The position numbers were made by a program, and so were the translations under genes. Positions 48,639 to 60,400 of a DNA stretch of 64,000 nt are shown here, one piece after another. The notes below the pieces were generated by a model. That model was not told the DNA's origin. It searched no databases and was given only the letters and a program-made list of their open reading frames with translations. The stretch lies in NCBI RefSeq assembly GCF_910591885.1, contig NC_063283.1, positions 9,657,001 through 9,721,000 of the forward strand, read 5' to 3'. Within the stretch, counting starts at the first letter, position 1. Every line of letters starts with the position of its first letter. The stretch is from Bombus terrestris. Taxonomy: Eukaryota > Arthropoda > Insecta > Hymenoptera > Apidae.

Positions 48639-49358
48639 ATGGAAATCTGCATCGATTCTATAGAATCAGCGAAAAACGCGATCAGTGGTGGTGCAACGAG
48701 ACTCGAAGTTTGCTCTGCCCTTTCCGAGGGTGGTTTAACGCCCACTCCTGGCTTTCTTCGATTACTTAAAATCATTTCACCGTTACCACTCTACGCTATG
48801 CTTCGAACACGTTCTGGAAACTTTATATACACGAAGGAAGAAATGGATGTCATGCTGCTGGATTTAGAACTATTGAAAGAACACGGTGCTAGTGGATTCG
48901 TTTTTGGTGCATTGACACCAGACAACGAAATTGATGTAAAATCTTGTCAAGACATTCTTTCTGCTGCTCGACCATTACCAGTAACTTTTCATCGAGCCTT
49001 CGACGAAGTCAACGACCCTTTAAAATCCTTGCAAATTTTAATAGACCTCGGTTTTAAAAGGGTTCTGACTTCTGGCCAGAAGGATACTGCCGAGGAGGGG
49101 TTAGAATTAATACAGAAGCTCGTTCAAGAGGCTCAAAATAAAATTATTGTGATGCCAGGTTCTGGTATTACTAAAGATAATATCTTAAAAATAAAAGTGG
49201 CATCTGGAGCGGAAGAGTTTCATGCATCTGCTAGAAAGATGATAACTTCGCATGGTACAAATAGAGTTAAAATTGGCGCTAATAAAGAAACTTGTATCAT
49301 GGTGACTGACAAGGAAATGGTAGAAGAAATGGTTCGAACTATTCCAGTTATTTTTTGA
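48639..49358 (+). CDS. CutC: Copper homeostasis protein CutC homolog
   Basis: A single uninterrupted frame of 239 residues matches the CutC family (TIM-barrel fold) over its full length; human CUTC is 273 residues. Family hallmarks seen: N-terminal MEICIDSIESAKNA, RLEVCSALSEGGLTPT (residues 21-36), VTFHRAFDEV (115-124), RVLTSG (141-146), VMPGSGI (171-177) and EFHASAR (193-199). C4 and C25 have the 21-residue spacing of the two copper-linked cysteines described for human CUTC (C31, C52). CutC is thought to bind Cu(I) and help copper tolerance; the exact biochemical role in animals is unsettled. TTTCAG lies directly before the ATG, so a noncoding upstream exon is possible; otherwise the gene is intronless. 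AATAAA follows at 49,415. Confidence 0.95.
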   Translation: MEICIDSIESAKNAISGGATRLEVCSALSEGGLTPTPGFLRLLKIISPLPLYAMLRTRSGNFIYTKEEMDVMLLDLELLKEHGASGFVFGALTPDNEIDVKSCQDILSAARPLPVTFHRAFDEVNDPLKSLQILIDLGFKRVLTSGQKDTAEEGLELIQKLVQEAQNKIIVMPGSGITKDNILKIKVASGAEEFHASARKMITSHGTNRVKIGANKETCIMVTDKEMVEEMVRTIPVIF

Positions 49359-52154
49359 ATATGATTTTCATGATTTTATTAACACTTTCAACAATTCTAC
49401 TTGTCAAAAACACTAATAAATAATAGTTCATAATAAACGAATATTTATCAAAAAATGTTTACAACTCTATATTAGAAGAAAAGATGTTTCGAATTGTCTC
49501 AACTTCAATCTCAATAATAATTGATAAAATGTTGAATCATGTTTGAACGTAAATTGCAATATTTACTGTTCAGTAAAATACGAAATCGAGAAAAAATACG
49601 ACGATATGAGTTACGCAGATACACTAACTTTAAAGCAGCGTAAAAGGCACGAAAAAGTGCGCGCAATAGCAAAATTAAATTAATAATGTAAGTTATATGA
49701 ATAAATACTTGTATGAAGAAATGATTGAAATGCTAGTATTGTGATTTTATAAAAATATAATTTCCTATCTCGATTAGACGCTGTAATATCAACACAAATA
49801 TCCTTAAAATGCAAACGTATTCTTCTGCACAATAAGTTCAGCAGATGTCATTATCATTCGTGTTTAAATCGTAATGGTTTCACAGTACATAGAATAAGTG
49901 GAATCTATGTTACGCGTTGGAAATTATGTATGAGAAAGGATTGCCTATTCTGTCGCGAAGAATAGAGAACAATCATTCGATGATTCAGAACCTTTGAAAT
50001 TATCTCGACGTCCTTCTTTATGCATGCAGAAAGTTAACTCGCGGAGAATCTTCTCTCGGAGTCTACATTTCATCATAGTTTCTCTTTAAAAATTAATTTT
50101 TAATTGATCATTACTCTAACATCAGTCTAGTAGTTCAGTAATCAATGCTCTACTATAAACTGTACGTATGCACATTGATATGAATTGTTAGTATACCATT
50201 AAACATGAAATTTGAATCCCCCAAATCCCATCAACACTATCAAGGTCCTCTTGCATAATTGAATTAGTATCAGTAGTAAGATATTAAAAGTTACAGGTCA
50301 CATGTTACCAACGCTATTAAATTCCCTTGCATAATCACAATAAGCTTGGTAATAAAACAAACGAAATTGTACATCACAATTACAAGTCACCTGATTGTTT
50401 TATATCAGCCATTTTTATTTTTACGTTCCAATTGTACGAATACTCTTGTCCTTCACTGTACCTAAATTACTTCATTTATATTTTCCAAAAATATTACATT
50501 TCCCATTGATATTGTAATGTCCAATTAATATCCTATAATATTACAAATTTTTTACAATTTTTACCTTATTTTATCGTTTAATCTTTAATGAGTTAACATT
50601 TCGATCGGTCTCAACAAAAATTATGCGTTCAACTTGAAATGGCCAGTTGCATAGTATCATAATGGCGGGTTTTCATAGATCGCTCAAGAGACATGGATGT
50701 CGCAAACGATGCAATAATTTCGCGACGAATATCTTTGCGACTAATTTCGAATTGCAAAGATTTGCGTAACAGGTCGGTGCATAAGGGGTCCTTGCATGCG
50801 GAAGATGACAGCACTAGCGACCAACTGCAGACTGTGCACTTTCGATTTACGGGGCAACGTGAAGAATAGTGCGTACTTGCACGCACACTCACATTAGGTC
50901 TGTGGAATCGAAAGCTACTTGACACATATATACATGTAAAAAAATACACACAAGCACAAAATCGATGTATATGTTCGTAACGCATTTATGGTTTCGTGGT
51001 GCAATCACAAACATACTTGATTGTGCGTACGCGCGCGCGCGTTGCCATCAGTGAACGGGAATTTGAAAATAACCTCGGAAGGTAGAAACGATCGAGAGGG
51101 AAACACTTATTTCAAAACCTAACGTTAATGTCCAGTTTCGCAAGAAATTTCTGTTTTTTACGTACATTGCTAACAATCTTTCAATGCTCATCGATATAGA
51201 GAAATGTCACAAGATTGATTATTAATTGGATAATGTGTCGACAATAGAAAATAGGATTTCCTTTTTATGCAGATTTCCAACAATTCTTTGAAATTTATCG
51301 ACGTAAAAGAAATACGAGACTAAATGTAAAATTAATTATTAATCGAATAATTTATCAATGCTACATGATTGGTTAATACTGAAAGTACCCTACTTATTAA
51401 AGTATAAAACTTGTATCGAAGAAACCAAGATGTTACGATCACTTGTAGAACTTGTTATGAGAATATGTACTATATTAATTCTATAAAACATTTTTCAATT
51501 TTCTTTCATTATTTGATAAGACACACCCTAACCCAACATTGTTACATTATATATATATGGGGTTATTCTGATAAAGTTTGGAACAAATGTGAAAATGTAT
51601 ATAGAAGCTACAGCTACAGTGTAAATACATATTTTTCAGAGATCATAAAAGTATTTAAACTGTCCATTATTCAATATATTAGTAAGCCTCAATATTCAGT
51701 GAGGATATTTATAATTTTTTACTAATTACTTATATACATTTTCAGATTGGCTTCGAATTTTATCAATATAATCATGATGTCAATGTCTCGTTACATGTAT
51801 AAAACGAACAAGTGTATAACATGATTCAAATATTATACTTTCACGAACCATTGTACAAAAAAACTACATAGTGCAAATAATGATTCATAAAAACTGTACC
51901 GCTCTAAATTCACAAAATTCCTACGAAGGTTACATAATTAACCGCTCTGATAATTCCACTATAAAAGAAACAATTAAACTTTGTCACTTACCGAAAACCA
52001 AATGGCGCGCAATGACAAATCAGCCACTCAATCTGTCGTTTGAATAATCTCCAGTATTGTTCACTTACAGACAGGATCACCGTCGATCTGAAAGTCCTAT
52101 GCAAATGAATAAACAAGTAATCGATCGTTTAAAGTCGACATACAAGTTTCTTAC
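49359..52154. other. AT-rich region downstream of CutC
   Basis: CutC 3' UTR with poly(A) signals, then AT-rich DNA. TTGCATAAT-centred degenerate repeats occur near 50,240-50,395. A less AT-rich block at 50,629-51,060 has short frames on both strands (118 codons minus; 58 codons plus from 50,693), none recognised. Confidence 0.5.
49415..49437 (+). terminator. Poly(A) signals of the CutC gene
   Basis: Two AATAAA hexamers (49,415-49,420 and 49,432-49,437) lie 57-79 nt after the CutC stop, in AT-rich sequence. This is suitable for 3'-end formation, but the position is inferred from sequence only. Confidence 0.55.
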
Positions 52155-52254
52155 CTGCGGAAGCGGTAAAGAAAAACACGATCATTGGAATCTGGCACGA
52201 AGGATCAAGGGGTCGAGATTTTTTAGCAATGTTGCCAACTGCTTCGTCGCCCAT
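52155..52254 (-). CDS. Candidate minus-strand first coding exon
   Basis: Read on the minus strand from the GC-rich island, ATG (52,254-52,252) opens MGDEAVGNIAKKSRPLDPSC and then QIPMIVFFFTASA, a hydrophilic start followed by a hydrophobic stretch, up to a consensus donor CAG|GTAAGA (phase 1). No downstream minus-strand exon could be matched with confidence and the product is not recognised. A noncoding first exon or chance remain possible. Confidence 0.3.
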
Positions 52255-52259
52255 AAGTT

Positions 52260-52680
52260 GACCAGTGGAGAGCGTATGTATTTACCGGCAAGTGGCAGAC
52301 GCGCGCGCATACCCCTGTAAGGTGCGTCGGCCTAGAGAATGTGTGTTGGTACGTGAACGCTCGACTGCCGGTGGCTGTGCGTTATTGCTCAACTGGACTC
52401 GTCTCTCAGTGCGAGAAAGACGTTCAAACCGTTCGGGCGTCCTCATCCGTGCATTCAAACCTCGTCCTTCCTTCTCCGTGAACTGCCACGGTGCATATCT
52501 CGTTTTGATTCCCTTTGTCTCATCTCGCGACGGTCCATCCGTTCCCCTCATGTAACCTAGAAATACACGGAGGAATATCCGAACACGGTCCGCAGACGCA
52601 TTTTCGCAACTTGCATTGGAATGCAAGGTTATTTTCGTATCACTGAATGTGTGACAAGTGTGACAAATATACAGCAACTT
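52260..52680. promoter_or_regulatory. GC-rich, possibly bidirectional promoter island
   Basis: A CpG-rich block in otherwise very AT-rich DNA. On the plus strand TCAGT (52,406-52,410) fits the insect initiator. GGGCGT at 52,435-52,440 lies at +28 to +33 from its A and matches the downstream promoter element RGWYVT at five of six positions. On the minus strand the island leads into the ATG/donor exon ending at 52,155. The plus-strand transcript could feed the exon at 57,292. Inference from core-promoter motifs only. Confidence 0.35.
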
Positions 52681-54564
52681 TGCATCAATATCAATTTTCT
52701 CACTTACGTGCGAAGACAGCTGATTTGATTCACGTTGTGAACAGACATGTTCAAAAGTAACAACATCGTTTTATCGTACATGTGTTATCAAGAATTGACA
52801 AGGACCTGAAATATACATACAATTATACTTATTCGTCGTACGTTAAAGTATTTGTCAAGATATAAATCAGGCGCGGAGACACGATATCGCCAAGGTAACT
52901 TTGCCAACATTTTAAAATAGGTGCATCGCACAATGTAATACTGTGCTGCAGAAATCGCGCGAGACACTCATGTCATCCGTTCGATGCTATGAAAGCATCC
53001 AGTTGCAAGAGTAACCATGTATTATATTTCGATTCTCGAAGTTTCTGACAAAATGTATATATGCACTTCCTGTATTGTATATAGTACTTCCTCTTTAACA
53101 TGTAAAAAAGCCAGTGGTTGCAATGTATCATTGATTTCATGCGTGTTACGATGTAGACGCGTGCTCGGTCTTATGAAATCAAAGAGGTGACGAGTGAAGT
53201 CGGGGAAGTGTAACGAGGAAGCAATGGAAAAGCTGTACGGGTATTAAATTCTCAATTCACCATATGTGTAATCTCGTTAGTTGTATGTATATATCTGACA
53301 ATTTGAAATGTAGAAATTTACATAATATTTCACAAAACCCTTTATAGTTGACCTACTTTCATTCGAGGCTAGTAAATGAAAGCATACGTTCTTTTAAAAA
53401 TACGTTCTTTCTGCTCCAAATGAAACCATCGCTTATATCAAACTGTATGATACACTTCTCTATGAGCCAAGTTATATGTTGCACGTATTTGTCGTATGTA
53501 TGTATAAGTTGTATATCTGGTACAATAATACATTATGTATATAGATATTTATCTTCGATATTAATGAAAAGCAAATCGGCAACTGCCATTTGATTTAATT
53601 TGAAAATACAAAGCAGGTATCTATTCGAATTGACCTTTTTATTTATTATTATTATATTTCTCAGCTTAGTACATATACGGTATATTTCAAAAATGTGAAG
53701 ATCACCTGCCACATGATCACGTGGTCAGCTGAATTTTTTGGATGGCCTAGAAAAATATTTTTAAAAGATGCGAAAGCCTCTTATAATATTGCCTGGCATT
53801 CGTGACACGCATTATGGCTTTGATTCAACGAAAGTAGGTTATATTTGTAAATGTCATTTTTAATTCGAACTACTATCTTAGCTAGAGAAAGATTTTTCGA
53901 TTCCTTAATTAAAAATTATCAAATACTAATTTCATATAATATCTCGATATTTTGCACTTAATAAGGTACAAAAATATTGGGATATTAACGATTACTTTAG
54001 CTGTTAAGAAAGATCATAAGACAAGAGTTTAATCTCGATGAGAGTAGATCGGTGTGCACTTTCGATTTTTTTACATACGAGACGAACAACCCAAATAAGA
54101 CTTGAATAACCAAAGTTACGTGTGTAGCACGAGAGATGCATTTCTATCAAGTATTTTAGTCATTCGTATCGTTTATCCATGTAGCGCTGGACAAACCAAG
54201 AGAGGCGATAGCAAATCCCCCGGAACCGTTCACGGTCTCTAACGGTACTATTTTTTTCTTTGCGAATAACTGGTCAATGATCGCACAAATCAATAAAGAG
54301 AACGGATCATGGTTTCGACTTTGACGAAATCTCAACTTTTACCAGTTTTACATAAGACGTAAGAAGTGACGGAAGGGAATTTGCCGAACGGTACGGAATA
54401 GCAATTAGAACTCGTCGAATGACGCACGCGCAGCACTTTCACATAACACGAACACGTAAACTGTAGAAAAACGCCGCATCACATGGTCCACGCGTAACTG
54501 GAGCGACATCTTTTTCTAGATTTTCGTAATCTAGATACTTAAGTATAACTCATAGACCGCAGTA
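52681..54564. other. AT-rich region with nothing recognised
   Basis: Only short, low-complexity frames. If the plus-strand promoter at 52.4 kb is real, this is part of a first intron leading to 57,292. Confidence 0.5.
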
Positions 54565-54650
54565 AACATTACATTTTATTAAATTATTAACATTATATTT
54601 TATTAGATTATTAACATTATATTTTATTAAATATCATATTTTATTAAAAC
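54565..54650. repeat. 24-bp AT-rich tandem repeat, about 3.5 copies
   Basis: Units AACATTATATTTTATTAAAT followed by TATT begin at 54,565, 54,589 and 54,613 with one or two changes each, followed by a partial unit. Read on the minus strand each unit contains AATAAA, which weakens the use of that hexamer as evidence for a gene end here. Confidence 0.85.
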
Positions 54651-54700
54651 GAACTTGCTAACCTTACGCAGTTTTATTTCAACTCCCATCGTTCATATAG

Positions 54701-56630
54701 CTACTCTTTGTCCTGAAAACAGAAGTTGTTAACCTGACTCGATAGCCAATTACTCTCTTTATATTGCGAACACGCATCGTTGTCCGGAGAAGACCAGGTT
54801 CCACAGCTGCGTTCGCGATTTAAAAAAGATTCAGACGAATTTATTATACAGGAAGCCGAATCGTTTCGAGAATTCATTCTCTTATTTACATGTCTCCGTT
54901 CCATCGAATAAAAAGCTCCTTAATTATCCATAGTATTTGCGTCATCACAATTTACCATTATTCTAACAATGGATTATTGCAAGGAATTAACAAACTTAGA
55001 ACATTAAACAGAAGATTTATATTCTAATCACAACACACAACACACACAATCTGGTTATTTTATGAGCCATTTCGATGGACGGATACTTTTTGTCTCCTTA
55101 AATTATCTTCAAACATTTTATCTCTTATTTTTTGTCTGTAGATTGTCTTTTAATCGCTCTGCTATTAATCTGTTATTTTATATTATAATATTGCTATTAA
55201 TCTTGCTACGTTCTAGAATCGTTATTGGTTTCTTGTTAGGATTACGTGTTAATGATTTTAAAACGTAAATAACAAATATTAAAATGCGAAATATTCAAAA
55301 ATAGTAGAATACGATCTTCTTACTTTACATAGTTTTGAGAATAAAATCGTGACTGCATCGAGTGAACGAAATCTCGTAGAAATTAAATTAATGGAGTAGG
55401 TGAATGCAACATGTTGAATACCAAATGAAATTAATATCGACCGCATCCAGCGATCATTTTGGTGGCACTTCCGCTTAGATCGACGGAGCTCCACTTTCTT
55501 GCGCGGTCAACGACGTGTACGCTGCTCGTGGACACAATAGGACGATTATCTGAACAGTTAGACAATCCAGTTGCACGAGAAGAAATAGAACTCGAAGACA
55601 ATCCTTCTGCTTTAATTTCGAAAAAGATGTCAATGAAATTGCTGTACCTACCCAGTATTTATTAAATCTCCATGAATTTTCATGAATAATTACACATAAT
55701 CTCGGTACAGCTACTTGCATATCGATAAATAACAACAGAATTAATGTTCAAATCTGCACGAAGAACTCCGTACGGTACCAATTAAATGAATTGCATGTGG
55801 AAAAAATATCAGGCTGAGGTCTTGATTCATAATTTCCGTCGTTTTTAGATCGAAGATCCGTCTGGGGTTTCACGATTGAGTGATAACGATCTCGATCGTC
55901 CAACAGCATAACGAAATTCCTACCTCGAAAGATTTGCTTGATGAATTTTTGGAATATTTTTTGAAAAGATCTTGCAATTCTCTTTTGCTATCCTTCATTC
56001 GAATGCCGATTTTTCCATTCCAGTAACCTCGGAGGTCGACATTTGCCGATCCTTGCATAAGAGATCATCTCCTTTTTTTCTTAACCTTGACATCAATCTC
56101 ATAATTAATGGCCTGGCCGATACTCACGAGGAAAAACAATATTTAGTTTGATTAATAATTCAAACAGCAATGTCATTGGTGGAACGATGTTACAAGTTAT
56201 TTGTTGAAGAGCGACGAAGAGAAGATTCTGTGACAGTAGCGCGCCAAGGAAAATGCGTATACTATTCTTAGCTCGTCATATTTTCTATTCCATTGACAAA
56301 TTATTATACAGCACGCTTTCTTCGTAATGATCTAAGGCACACGACGTTGCTCGCAGGATACGTAGTCGCTGTAAAACAGTTTCACTTTCCGCCATTGTCA
56401 CGAATGGGCACGCGACTCTTTCCACGAGGCCTATGCATCCTTCGAAGAAACGGATCGCTTTTCTGGGTCTGCGAAAGCGTGGAGAAATAGTATTGGTTTC
56501 TAAACACAATTTAGAGATCGGTACACCTTGGCTAAAAGAACCAGCGTTTAGGTTTCTCTCGCTGGGGAAAAATCTTCCCATCCGGTTGGAACTTATTCTT
56601 GAAAAAGATGTCGTAAATGTGATAACCATC
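54701..56630 (-). other. Cluster of coding-looking minus-strand segments (unresolved gene or relic)
   Basis: Several minus-strand open segments have codon content unlike the surrounding AT-rich DNA. Segment 56,285-56,629 contains MAESETVLQRLRILRATSCA. Segment 55,926-56,058 (RGYWNGKIGIRMKDSKRELQ) ends at GAG|GTAGGA. Segment 55,748-55,987 contains MLLDDRDRYHSIVKPQTDLR. Segment 55,431-55,655 ends ARKWSSVDLSGSATKMIAGC-GRY. Segment 54,701-54,904 contains SSESFLNRERSCGTWSSPDN and ends in a stop 22 nt before an AATAAA. The phases could not be chained, so this may be a minus-strand multi-exon gene, a decayed one, or chance. No family recognised. Confidence 0.25.
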
Positions 56631-57291
56631 CTGATGGTGGAGATAAATATTTTAATCTCGCGAAAGATTCATTTACATTCAAATTATCCACTTGATGAGT
56701 GTAAAAATGTTGTAAAAATTATTGACGAATCATAGTCGTCATTCGATAATCGCGATATGTATATTCTTGATTTTGACCTCACGAAATATTAAATGTCGTC
56801 GAATAAATATGTTTTCGTTTAGATTGTAATTAGAAGTTTATGAAAATGTTTTAAAAATGCTTGGTAAATGATCCTCACCGTTCGATAATAAAATTGTGCA
56901 TATTGGCGCATAATTGTGCATTGTTTTTAATTCAGGAAATATTGCACGTTCATTTACTCTTAAATCGTGTATTCGTAGTTCATGAAAATGTCTTACGGAT
57001 TTGAATAAATCATTCTCATAGTCAAAAATCAAAATAAGTATACATTACTACTCTATTAACAACTTTGCATTGCAAATTACACGGAAATATTTGAAAAGGC
57101 GTTAGGATATGTTTACAAAACACGTACTGTGACGTAAATCTGTTTTTATTTTATTATCTTTCTTACGAATTTTAGACGAGAATTGAAAAAACAAAGGTCA
57201 GATTTACTCTCTAAAAAAGGAAATCTCCAAGTACAAAGTCCATATTAATATTATTCTCCCGTATTAATCAAACCTATTCAATTGTTTTCAG

Positions 57292-57486
57292 TGTACCGTT
57301 AAAGCGTGTGACAAAGAGGATGCGTCGTCATTGAAAAATCTTAGCAAGAGATACCTTTTGCAAGGTCCTTCAACCAATTTTTACGGAAGTCACAAAAGGA
57401 ACGCTGATCAAGATGGAGGATAAAAGCGACCCAAAAGCGAGAGAAAAGATCAAGAAGATGTTCAGCTGGAGCGACGGACTGACCCC
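57292..57486 (+). CDS. First coding exon of an unrecognised plus-strand gene (ATG at 57,413)
   Basis: A strong acceptor (CAATTGTTTTCAG, ending 57291) opens an exon with 121 nt of leader. ATG at 57,413 is preceded in frame by a TGA, which fixes the start. It encodes EDKSDPKAREKIKKMFSWSD and then GLTP, a charged, probably helical N-terminus, and ends at CC|GTGAGT (phase 2). I do not recognise the protein. Later exons must lie to the right, possibly outside the window. A noncoding first exon is expected upstream, perhaps at the 52.4 kb promoter candidate. The minus strand is also open here (57,341-57,622), but has no comparable splice structure. Confidence 0.5.
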
Positions 57487-60400
57487 GTGAGTAGCACGCT
57501 TGAAATTTGTTTGTACTTGCTTCCACTTTTACTTCGCTTTCGTCTATCGGAGAAACCAGCCACGGCTTCACTCTGTGCTCAACTCTCCTGCGATTATATT
57601 GGTCACCGTAACAATTATGCAAATTATATTTGATATTGCTGCGACGAACAATGTACAGAGTAACATACTGGTATTCTTAATCCTTAAAAACTGTCATAGA
57701 TGAAAGTTCACTGGAGCGTACAACACGATGTAAATTCAAATTCAGAAGAAACGTAGATTAAATTACCCCGCTATTTTTCGTATCCGTTTTATGCGATATT
57801 ACATTACGTGTTTTGTATAAACAAATAATACTAAATAATATACTAAGAGATAGAAATTAAACAGCAATGGGCTAAAATTATCGTTATGTTAAGATTCAAA
57901 GCTGAGATTATTTTAACACGAAGAGTATAGTCAGGAATAAAAAGCTGGAAATGTAGGTATTAATTAAAGTGAATTTAAAGAAAGTCGTGTTAAATCAATT
58001 AACTAGGATGAATTGCAAAGTAAATGTTTAGTATTTCCATACAATAGCACAGCATTAAAAGTATAACGAGATATCTTCAAGAGTAATAGAAGGTAATGCT
58101 CGTTAGTATCGTAATTTAGACATCATAAAAAGCACACGTGTTTCTGAGATAAAGCCACGATCATGGTTTTGTAATCTGTTGCAAGAACGTGAGCGTTGCA
58201 TAAAATCTACCAATTCGACTGAATACATATAGCTATTTTATGATAACTTGTATTCCAGTTTTCTGTTGATCCTACGCGGACGAATCAGGTTTTTCTTTGT
58301 GAATTATTAGATTACAGATAGCTATATTTATGCAAAATTATATTATATTATACGAAGAATACCGAGCAGGTACAAGCTAAGGCATCCAGGGACCAAAAAC
58401 GACAAGTATTTCTGAATGTAATAAAAATTTCCTAAGAAAATATAAAACGTAATAACCCAAAAATCACAATCCTTTCTTTCGACGTATGCTTTTTCTCAAA
58501 AAGATCATCCATCTATTCGTTGTATTCTAACTCTAATTCTAATTCTCATGGTAATTGAAAGAATTCTAAAGAAAATGGAAGACGAACGATCTTTTTCTTC
58601 GACGTGTGTTCGAAAAGTTGATCGTGTACTCTCTCTTTTATGTACTTTTAATCTTCCGAATCGATTGGAAATTTTTCCTCATAAATCGACGGAACAATGT
58701 AGAAAAGTGTAACGAAAAGAAAAAGGAAGAGAGAAAGAGGATACCGTTTTCCAGAAATATTCAATGAGAGAGAAAAGCGGTGGAACGATTCGGAAAAGTC
58801 GGCCAACGAACGACGCAGCAGGCGCGAGGCAAATTTTGCAAGAGCCACTGCGCGCTGGTACGAGACCACTTTGCTTCGCGACGGAGTTCGCAATCGCGCG
58901 TGAAAGTGGCTGACGAGGAGCTGCAAGTATCGGTGAATAGACTTGTCCGCTCGTGGTTCGTTCGTTTTATCGTTACACAGTGAAAGGGTAAAATGTAGGC
59001 AAAACACACGAACGATCGCGACCGACGCATCCTCGATACGACGCTGTGTCAGATCGACCTGACACCAATCTCTCCTTCGTAGAGAATCTTCCATCGTGAA
59101 CTCTTCAACGGAATTATTTTCCACGAAATCCATTCCTTCAACCTATTTTCCTGGAAGAATCGAGAGGCTCGTAACGAAGATAATCTTTGTACGCGTTTAT
59201 CTTTTTTGTTCAAGAAAACGAAAAAATACTCTGGTACTGATAGTTTTTGTCTCGAAATAAAATATTCATCGCGTCATACGATCGCTGTAAACGTATCGGC
59301 AATTAGAAGAACTATGCTTGGTTAAATTGTGAAATTGTGAACATCTTGATAAAATTTGTTTTGATTAGAAGCATTTCATTTTCGATGATAAAGGTAATGA
59401 GTTCGATTGAAAAGTTTGACGAACATCGTTTTTATCGTAAGCTGCTCCATTTTATTATTTTATTAACTATCAAATAGAATTATCGTTCTAACGAGCAATG
59501 GTAGCATCGTTAAGTAAAAGTAAATTGACGAGTTACGTTTGTACGATGAATCACAATTAGCGGCACGTCGTTGTGTAATATATTTTGAACTAGATATAGT
59601 TTGCGTTAGTACGAAACGTCTTTCACATTGAAAATTATCAGATTCAAATGTTCGCGCTGAAAAAGTAAAAGAAGAGGGTTATATGTAGATCAACAAGCTG
59701 ACTCAGTTATTATTGAGAAAGAATTGGATTCGTTAATGATGGTAGAAATAAATGAATCACTTACGCGGTATATTGCGTCTTTAAATTTCAAAGTGCGTAG
59801 TCATTTTAAATCAGATGATTCATTTATTTAAAAAACTGTTATATGCAAATTACGTTTTGCTGTTCCCTTACGTACCGATTCTTGTTGCGAGAATCAGAAG
59901 GAAAGGAAGTCTGAAGACACCTCGAGAGATGGCACCACGCTTACCATTTGTGTTACGTGACGAAAGACAAGGGAAATTAGCATAATTCAACGAGACACGG
60001 GTGTCTCGTTTGCATGAAAACGAGCATCGACTAATAATTATTAAAGAGACAATATACGTTGCCCCATGACTCAGTATCGGTGCATTACATAAGTATAATT
60101 TCATTTTTTATGCGATCAACTATAATAGCTGCGTCAATTTTTTCACCCTCCTTTTTATTGAAAATAAAACGAGGACAACACGAGCAACATATTTAACGAT
60201 AAATACATAAAGTCGGTGTTATTAACTAGTAAAAAAAACAAAGGACATTAACAAAGAACATTGAAGTCATAGCGTATAATTATTTTTTTTTAGAATGTCA
60301 AATGTAGCAACGATAAATGGTATAACGATAAAATTGTCTATTAGAAAATCGAGAAGGAAAACGAGGAATAAAATGCCTCTATCGAGGGACAAAGAAAAGA

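Noticed and set aside
50629..50985. 118-codon minus-strand frame and short plus frames
   Set aside because: No domain, no splice structure; kept only as a note on a less AT-rich block.
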